Source: Acrasis kona (Eukaryota; Heterolobosea; Eutetramitea; Acrasida; Acrasidae). From it: a DNA stretch of 32,544 nt. Position 1 is the first letter of the stretch. Each line of letters starts with the position of its first letter. Of the stretch, positions 26,049 to 32,544 are shown piece by piece. Where the stretch lies: the NCBI GenBank assembly GCA_026419775.2, contig JAOPGA020001462.1, positions 1 to 32,544 of the forward strand. Reading direction: 5' to 3'. The notes below the pieces were generated by a model. That model saw only the letters and a list, made by a program, of their open reading frames with translations. It was not told where the DNA came from and did no database searches. A program made the position numbers and the translations under genes.

Positions 26049-29000
26049 ATGGAATGGAAGGTGACGGAAGCCATCAAGGGAGACTCATTTGAAGAGAGAT
26101 GGCAGCATAGCTCATTCTACTTGAGTGAGGCAAAGAAATTCTATATTTTTGGAGGATCCGGAAAGACAATTATTGGAACTGAAACAAAGTTGAATGACGT
26201 TGTGGAACTTACTTGTGAGTCCGACACAAAGTGGAGTAGCAAGGTTGTTTTAAAAGGCTCTAATAAAAAGGTAAATTCCGACGAACCTTTCCCCTGCCCA
26301 CGCGCATTACATACCACCTCAGTGCGCACTGTACAGATACAAAAATCTGGTGGAAAGCAAGAGATCAAAGAAGAAGTTGTTCTTTTTGGTGGTTTTGATG
26401 GAAAACGCTTCTTGAATGATCTGTGGATTTTGAATCCAAAGACATGGAAGTGGAAGCAAATAGCTAATAACCAGAAGCAAGTACCTGTGCCAAGACATTC
26501 TCATACAAGTGTCATCCATAACGACATGCTGTGGATTTATGGTGGTTATGACGGTAAACAAGCACTTGATGACTTGTGGAGTTATGACTTTGAATCGCAA
26601 GTATGGAGCATAGTATCCTCTTCTACCATCGCTACATCACCAACTGGAGAATACGCTATCGTACCTCCGGGAAGAGCAGGTCACACATCCACAGTATTTC
26701 GTGGTAGTGACGTCAGCACGCAAGTGCACGAAGACGATGCAATAATGGTCGTCTGCTTCGGCTACAGTTACCACGACAAGATCACAGATTTGCTCACGGA
26801 TGCATACTATCATGACATTTGGTGTTTCCGGTTCTCCACTAGACGTTGGAAGCAACTCAAATATAATTCACAGCACGATCAAAACATTGCCAACACTATG
26901 GTCACGTCCATGTTTAATTTGTCTGCACTGGAGGACTTGGCCAGCGATGATGCATTCCCATGCGCCAATAGCGTTCAAGGAGACGTTCCCGCAGGCCGTT
27001 ACGAACATTCCGCATGTTACATTGGTAGAGGTTGTGTTCTGCTATTTGGTGGATATAGACAAAACAACTACAGAAAGGATCTATACGTACTGGATGTTGT
27101 TAACGGTAAACTTGAAGAGGCACCTCGCATGGCGAAGCTCAAAAACTCTTGGCCCAAAGCAAGACGTGCTGGTGTGATTGAGTTTGATTCCAAAAACAAC
27201 GTGGTCATTTTCCAAGGAGGCTGCAATACGTTAAAGAGATCCATCATGAAGGACATTTGTACGTTCAAGATTGATGGTATATTCGACATGTTGAAGGTAG
27301 GAACCAAAAAAACATCGATCGTAAGCAAAAGTGATGCGGTCATGGATGATGCAGCATCCACTCCAAAAGCAGTTTCCAAGAAGGAATCAAACAAGAACAT
27401 TGTAATGAAGACCATTGGTGCCGTAGGACACGCCACGAGTGCAGCAGTCAACATTATTCCGTACGTCGATACGCGAAAAGAAGAACTCGATGAAGACAAT
27501 GTGGACGACGCAACAAAGATCGTAGAACAAATGTCCATCAAACTAGAAAAGGACCCAAACAACGTGGAAGCACTTTTAAAGAGAAGTCACGCGTACATAC
27601 TTTTAAACAATTACTACAAAGCTTTGGAGGACGCTCAGCGTGGATCTACATTGAACCCATCTTCGTTGGATCTCAAACTAGAACATGGTATTGCATTGTT
27701 CCACCTTCAAAAGCTCAGCGAAGCAGAATCAAACTTTGATGAGGTCATTGAAAATCAGAGTCACACTCCGCTACAATTACTTGTCGCCCTTCACTTCAGG
27801 TCAAGATCATTTTTACATTCCGATCAATTCCGAAAGTGTCTTGTGGACTGTTCAAAAGGCATCCGACACATTTCGAAACAACAAAAAGAGTCGTCCTCCA
27901 CCACAACCAACAACAACAACAATAACGCCGCAAACAGCAAATTGGACAAGAAGAAAAAATCGTTACAAAAGAAATTCATCATGGTCAAGGCCCAATGTTA
28001 TGGTAAAATGCAGAGATTCGAAAAGGCTTACGAAACGATCGATTCCGAAGTAAAAAATCTCACGTCGACCAACGAATCACTAAACTCCAATTTGACCAAC
28101 ATGCCCAAACATGATGCTGGCATTTTAAAAAACATGTTACACGTTGGTGATTCGGAAAATAAATCGCTCAAAAAAAACGTGAATGCACAAATAGAAAAGA
28201 ACAATCAATCCATTTCTCAATTACAAAAATTAAAAAATACAATCATGGATGAAGAATTACAAGTGGAGACTGCCGATTCATTTTATAAAATCGCAAAGGA
28301 TCAATTGGAACAATATCACGTCAAGATTGAACATGATCAAAAAGTCATTTTGGACGAGAAATCAAACGATGCCACATTCTTCACATTGGCCAATCGATCG
28401 AATGGCGATGGAAAAGTACAAATGGAAAAGATCATCAGCAATTTCAAATCGGCACTAGAGAAGAGTCCATATCGTAACGCTCATTACTTGACGTCGTTGG
28501 CCGAGGCCTACATGATTGATCAAAATTTCAAATTGGCAATCAAGACGGTCAACCAGAGCATTGAAATGGATAACAAGCATCACAAATCATACCAAGTACT
28601 TGGAAGGTGTTATGCTCAATTAAACAAGTACAACAAAGCGATCGATGCCATCGAATCAGGAATCGACAAATCTGCATTGGATGTGGATTCTGATCGAGAT
28701 GACGATGACGACGACGAACACAAAAAACAAGACGAAAAGAATCAATCCGAAATTGAATCGCTCAAATCTCAATTAAGCGAGTACAAATCCAAATTGGAAT
28801 CCATGCAATCCATTCAAAAATCGGTCACCGACGCAACGGCACTCTGCGTGAGACGCAACTATGAAGAAGCGCTCAGAATCATCAAATCGGTCGTCCAGAT
28901 CGATCCCACCAATCCACATCATCACCTCTTACATTCAGAATTCTTGAGAGAATCGGGTCAATTTGCAGAAGCTTACAAACCAGCAGTAAGAGCCACTTGG

Positions 29001-32000
29001 TTATCTCCACAAAGCAAGAGTGGATATTTATCACAAGCACAGTGTTTGAGCGAAATGCATCGATATGCAAGAGCCATCGATGTTTTACAATTCGGAATCG
29101 CTAACGTCGGTCAAGAATCGGCCGCTGAATTAGCCAATCAAATCAAGCATTTGGAACATGAGAATGAAAAGAAATTCATGGCCAACATGAGTTATGATTC
29201 TGCTCTGGAAATGTTCAATCAGTTGCAACAAGAATATACTCACTTGTGTGATTTACGATTCACCAGCGAAGAAATTACAAAATCACAAAGCGATGCGTTG
29301 AAATCAATTTTGGTCGTTTGTAACGAAGCAATCGAATCGTACAAGTACAATCCTAAATTCCACATTCTAAAGGCAAAATTACATTATGGATTGTTGGATT
29401 TCCCAGAGTGCATCAAGAATTGTGAAAATGCAATCAAGACCGTGAGAAGCATGTTACAAGATGTGAAATTCTCGATCATGACGGAATCATTAAAATCACA
29501 ATCGCCCACGAGCGACAACAACACGTCCACAAAAAAACACTCCAATGTCATTTTCGATGCCATCGATTTGGTCTGTAAATCATTGTTCAACATGAAACAA
29601 TACGATCAGTGCATTCAATACTCCAAAAATTCGATCAAGGAGTTCTGTAGTGATTTATCGAGCGATCAATCCAAACAATTATCCGATTTCGCATCCAACA
29701 TTGTTCGCATCAGAGATGATTTGCAAAAGTTCGAAACCAATCGTAGCAAAGCAAGATTAGCGTTTCAAAAGAATCCAACGCACAAGGACACCTTGAGCTT
29801 ATTCAGCAAGACCATCGACATTATCGACAGCATACAATTCAACGGACAGACGGTGGAGTATCCGAGCGACAGCAGCATTGCTTACTTTGAGAGAGCAGAA
29901 TGCTTCCATGTGACATCACAATACGAAAGAAGTTTATCCGATTGCAACAGGGCGATTGAATTATGTGACATTTATCCACATTTTTATGTTTTGAAATGTG
30001 AAAATTTGATCAAATTGAATCAAGCATCAGAGGCCGTAAGAGTCAGCGCCAACATGCTGAATCACACTCCTTACAATAGCGCCCTCAATCAAATTTGGTA
30101 CAAATCAAAATTATCAGTGGTGGATCAAGAAGCTGAACATTATTACCAACAATCGACCACGGTCGCCAACAATGACATGGACCTTGCGATCGAATTGCTA
30201 ACTCAATGCATCAAATGCAAACCAGATCACATTCAAGCAAGATTGAATCGAGCCAAATCATACATTGCAACCAATCGCGTCAAATTGGCAACCATCGACG
30301 TTCGTAAAGTTTTGAAATCAGATGCCAACAACGAACAAGCCATCTACTTGAAAGTGAGCATCGAACTAAAGAGACAGCACTATGCAGAAGCTAAAAAAAC
30401 AATCATCAGAGGATTAGGATTGCCTCAATTATCAAAACCCATTCGTGAGAAATTAACTGCTAGATCAGAAGAATTGTACCAAAACGAAACGGAGAGAAAT
30501 AAAGCTTCGCAAAGGGCACAAGATGCCGATCAAGCTTTCAAATTAAACAAGATGGATCTGGCGCTCAAGTTATACACGGAGGCCATTTTGTTGAATCCCA
30601 AAAATTCATTTTATTATTGTCAAAGGAGTAGAGTTTATTTGGTAATGCATCGACTCTCCGAAGCAACCAGCGATGCAGAAATTGCGTGTGGAATCAACCC
30701 CGTAGAAATCGATAGTTACTTGTGTAAGGCAATGTCGTTCATGGATACGTGTCGTTACGATGATTGCGAAAGAGCAATCAATGATGGATTGTACATTGAT
30801 GATCAAAACGAAGAATTGATTCATTTAAAATCAACGCTAGAATCCAAAAGACAAGATTCCATTCGTGCGAAGGAATTACATTCGCGCGCAAATCAACTCA
30901 TGAGAATGGCAAGTGGTAAGGAATTGAATCAAGAAGCATTGGAACAAGCTCAAAAACTCTATTTGGAGTGCGTTGGTTTGGAACCCAACATGACGTATCG
31001 TAGGGATTACATCACTTCGTTGACTCGACTAGAATCACAAGAATCATTTCAAGAAAAGGTACAAGATGCACTGTATCAATGCGGAATCATGTGCGAATTG
31101 CATCCAGATAGTCCTGATAGTTTCGTATTGAGCGCATCGATTCATTCGCAAGTAGGCGAATCCTACGAAGCATTATACCAATCGTGCATTGGATTAGAAA
31201 AGGATGCAAGACACGTGAAATTACTAAAAATCTTGATGCACCTGTGCTGCAGTGATTTGGATGATTTGGGTGATTATCAAGATTTGAATTTGAACTTGAA
31301 CAAGGTGAACGTAAAGTTGTGTAACAAGATTGCATTTGCGAATCATGATGAAACGGATCAATTGATCGAGAAATTAACCAAACAAGAAGAAAAGGGATCA
31401 TCCAACAGCAACGAACCAGTCACCATGAGCTTTGAAGATTTTGTCGGATCGTCGCCCATCATTGATAAAAACAATCCTCTTCAATCCAATACCATCACCA
31501 CTGCTGATGTTAATGTTGCTACTACGACTGGTGGCGTGTTACCGCCCAACGATTATAGCGAATTGGCAAAACAAATATTAGCTTGTTCGTTGGATATGGT
31601 GCAGAGCTTCACCAAACAATGTCAATCCATTCTACAAAGAAGGCGATTGGATTGTTTCAATCAATGCGCAGAGATTATTTATCTAAAGCTCTATAACGAC
31701 GAATCATCTACATCTTCTTCGCTACCTGCATCATCGCCCATCGGTAACAACAAGAGAGCAGGTAGAGGTACGAGATTACGTCCTTATGATCGCCTGATGA
31801 ATTTATTATCCAGAACGTTACATATCGTCGATAAGGAACAAGACGAAAAGATTAGTAACATTGCCAAGAGGGGAATGACCGAAATATCAACCAAAGTTGC
31901 AATCCATCTTCAAGGAATCATTTCTGAACAAGATAAGAATGGTGGTCGATTCTATTACCATCGCAATCAATTCCACACTGAATCCGATTACATTCATCAT

Positions 32001-32544
32001 CAACGAGAACAACAATTACAATTAGATGCCATCATATCTCGCCATGGACTCAACAAAAAGAAAATCACAATCGATTCGTCAGAATCTTATTCCATCAGAA
32101 GAATACAAATGATCGATACGCTTTGTTGTGCATTATTGGATGATAACGGCGAGGGCAGAATCATTGCCGATGATTCTTTCGAATTGTTGGATTTGATTGG
32201 TCAGGCGACTGGTTTCGGACGTATTTATCCGTTACTTTGTTTGCTCGAAAAATTAGTCATGAGAGTGAAATTCGAACCTGCTAGTCATGTGCCCAATTGT
32301 TTGAAAATTATTTGTAAATTAATGCATACTTTATTGAAACGTGGATTTGATCGAGTGGCACCCATTCAAAACAAGAACAAGAAGAAGAAGAATGAAAAGA
32401 AGAGAAGGTCATCGAACGATAGCGATGATGATGATGATTTGAGTGATTCTGAATCAGAATCTGATGATGACGAAGAAAATGTCAATCCACCCAAAATTCA
32501 ATTAACAAAATCGGAATCAAAAACATTAATGGACTTTATGGAAA
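26049..32544 (+). CDS. Giant kelch-TPR protein, 3' end beyond the window
   Basis: One frame from ATG 26049 (MEWKVTEAIKGDSFEERW) holds at every point I checked to the last base, at least 2,165 codons without intron. Residues ~20-415 form a kelch propeller: FYIFGGSGKT, VVLFGGFDGKRFLNDLWILN (~110), LWIYGGYDGKQALDDLWSYD (~162), VLLFGGYRQNNYRKDLYVLD (~331). From ~500 to ~1,700 there are many TPR units: ALLKRSHAYILLNNYYKALE, AYFERAECFHVTSQYERSLS, and an STI1/TTC-like pair (~1,494) AFKLNKMDLALKLYTEAILL with NP. Low-complexity inserts are an Asn run (~620) and an acidic patch followed by coiled coil (~880-925). The tail is helical, with a KKKKNEKKRRSSNDSDDDDD segment near residue 2,115. Likely a large scaffold or co-chaperone platform; the partner is unknown. 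Start chosen as the first Met before the first kelch blade. Confidence 0.85.
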   Translation, partial: MEWKVTEAIKGDSFEERWQHSSFYLSEAKKFYIFGGSGKTIIGTETKLNDVVELTCESDTKWSSKVVLKGSNKKVNSDEPFPCPRALHTTSVRTVQIQKSGGKQEIKEEVVLFGGFDGKRFLNDLWILNPKTWKWKQIANNQKQVPVPRHSHTSVIHNDMLWIYGGYDGKQALDDLWSYDFESQVWSIVSSSTIATSPTGEYAIVPPGRAGHTSTVFRGSDVSTQVHEDDAIMVVCFGYSYHDKITDLLTDAYYHDIWCFRFSTRRWKQLKYNSQHDQNIANTMVTSMFNLSALEDLASDDAFPCANSVQGDVPAGRYEHSACYIGRGCVLLFGGYRQNNYRKDLYVLDVVNGKLEEAPRMAKLKNSWPKARRAGVIEFDSKNNVVIFQGGCNTLKRSIMKDICTFKIDGIFDMLKVGTKKTSIVSKSDAVMDDAASTPKAVSKKESNKNIVMKTIGAVGHATSAAVNIIPYVDTRKEELDEDNVDDATKIVEQMSIKLEKDPNNVEALLKRSHAYILLNNYYKALEDAQRGSTLNPSSLDLKLEHGIALFHLQKLSEAESNFDEVIENQSHTPLQLLVALHFRSRSFLHSDQFRKCLVDCSKGIRHISKQQKESSSTTTNNNNNNAANSKLDKKKKSLQKKFIMVKAQCYGKMQRFEKAYETIDSEVKNLTSTNESLNSNLTNMPKHDAGILKNMLHVGDSENKSLKKNVNAQIEKNNQSISQLQKLKNTIMDEELQVETADSFYKIAKDQLEQYHVKIEHDQKVILDEKSNDATFFTLANRSNGDGKVQMEKIISNFKSALEKSPYRNAHYLTSLAEAYMIDQNFKLAIKTVNQSIEMDNKHHKSYQVLGRCYAQLNKYNKAIDAIESGIDKSALDVDSDRDDDDDDEHKKQDEKNQSEIESLKSQLSEYKSKLESMQSIQKSVTDATALCVRRNYEEALRIIKSVVQIDPTNPHHHLLHSEFLRESGQFAEAYKPAVRATWLSPQSKSGYLSQAQCLSEMHRYARAIDVLQFGIANVGQESAAELANQIKHLEHENEKKFMANMSYDSALEMFNQLQQEYTHLCDLRFTSEEITKSQSDALKSILVVCNEAIESYKYNPKFHILKAKLHYGLLDFPECIKNCENAIKTVRSMLQDVKFSIMTESLKSQSPTSDNNTSTKKHSNVIFDAIDLVCKSLFNMKQYDQCIQYSKNSIKEFCSDLSSDQSKQLSDFASNIVRIRDDLQKFETNRSKARLAFQKNPTHKDTLSLFSKTIDIIDSIQFNGQTVEYPSDSSIAYFERAECFHVTSQYERSLSDCNRAIELCDIYPHFYVLKCENLIKLNQASEAVRVSANMLNHTPYNSALNQIWYKSKLSVVDQEAEHYYQQSTTVANNDMDLAIELLTQCIKCKPDHIQARLNRAKSYIATNRVKLATIDVRKVLKSDANNEQAIYLKVSIELKRQHYAEAKKTIIRGLGLPQLSKPIREKLTARSEELYQNETERNKASQRAQDADQAFKLNKMDLALKLYTEAILLNPKNSFYYCQRSRVYLVMHRLSEATSDAEIACGINPVEIDSYLCKAMSFMDTCRYDDCERAINDGLYIDDQNEELIHLKSTLESKRQDSIRAKELHSRANQLMRMASGKELNQEALEQAQKLYLECVGLEPNMTYRRDYITSLTRLESQESFQEKVQDALYQCGIMCELHPDSPDSFVLSASIHSQVGESYEALYQSCIGLEKDARHVKLLKILMHLCCSDLDDLGDYQDLNLNLNKVNVKLCNKIAFANHDETDQLIEKLTKQEEKGSSNSNEPVTMSFEDFVGSSPIIDKNNPLQSNTITTADVNVATTTGGVLPPNDYSELAKQILACSLDMVQSFTKQCQSILQRRRLDCFNQCAEIIYLKLYNDESSTSSSLPASSPIGNNKRAGRGTRLRPYDRLMNLLSRTLHIVDKEQDEKISNIAKRGMTEISTKVAIHLQGIISEQDKNGGRFYYHRNQFHTESDYIHHQREQQLQLDAIISRHGLNKKKITIDSSESYSIRRIQMIDTLCCALLDDNGEGRIIADDSFELLDLIGQATGFGRIYPLLCLLEKLVMRVKFEPASHVPNCLKIICKLMHTLLKRGFDRVAPIQNKNKKKKNEKKRRSSNDSDDDDDLSDSESESDDDEENVNPPKIQLTKSESKTLMDFME

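Noticed and set aside
27068-27562. 164-codon minus-strand ORF
   Set aside because: Lies opposite the kelch domain and linker of the giant gene, which is conserved on the plus strand.
1-32544. Programmed frameshifting as a genome-wide feature
   Set aside because: The needed shifts are of both signs, always in short homopolymers, with no common slippery site; assembly error is more likely.
1-32544. Retroviral, Polinton-like or other viral insertions, CRISPR arrays, rRNA
   Set aside because: No reverse transcriptase, integrase, capsid or protein-primed polymerase motifs, no long terminal direct repeats, no regular repeat-spacer arrays and no rRNA cores were seen.

Overview
The window is nuclear DNA from a unicellular eukaryote that uses the standard code (TAA, TGA and TAG all end conserved genes) and very short GT-AG introns (34-58 nt, mostly 34-48). 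The gene set (UFM1, SCYL pseudokinase, Yippee, MATE, PP2C, a PPR protein, a plant-type DUF579 methyltransferase, a SWI3/SMARCC-like protein) with AT-rich, tightly packed genes suggests a free-living protist. I cannot name the lineage; a discobid such as a heterolobosean is only a guess. One N at 1581 and several one-base frame shifts in homopolymer runs inside conserved genes indicate a draft assembly.

There are two halves. Positions 1 to about 8,600 are loose and dynamic. They hold an eroded ORF and its partial duplicate, a 455-bp terminal-inverted-repeat element lying directly against the start codon of a PP2C phosphatase gene, an internally deleted hAT transposon inserted between what look like two parts of a host membrane-protein gene, two diverged tandem kinase-like paralogues on the minus strand, and small acidic ORFs on the plus strand, one broken by a 28-bp tandem duplication.

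From 8,642 to the end the genes are conserved and almost touching: an actin-related protein, a DUF579 methyltransferase, a JmjC/cupin-8 membrane protein, UFM1 (spliced, easily missed), a SWI3-like protein with FYRN/FYRC and SANT domains, an SCYL pseudokinase, a PPR protein, a 1,014-residue coiled-coil protein, Yippee, a small membrane ORF, a MATE transporter, and from 26,049 a kelch-TPR giant that is open through the window end (at least 2,165 codons). Convergent pairs lie 10-60 bp apart with overlapping AATAAA/TTTATT signals, and divergent pairs share 38-176 bp promoters.

The most novel items are the SMARCC N-module + FYRN/FYRC + SANT architecture, which has FYR domains where SWIRM is expected; the kelch + multi-TPR giant; a plant-type DUF579 enzyme in a protist; a JmjC-like protein whose iron-binding Asp is Thr; and the divergent tandem kinase-fold pair. 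I saw no retroviral, Polinton or other viral sequence and no toxin gene, rRNA, tRNA or CRISPR.
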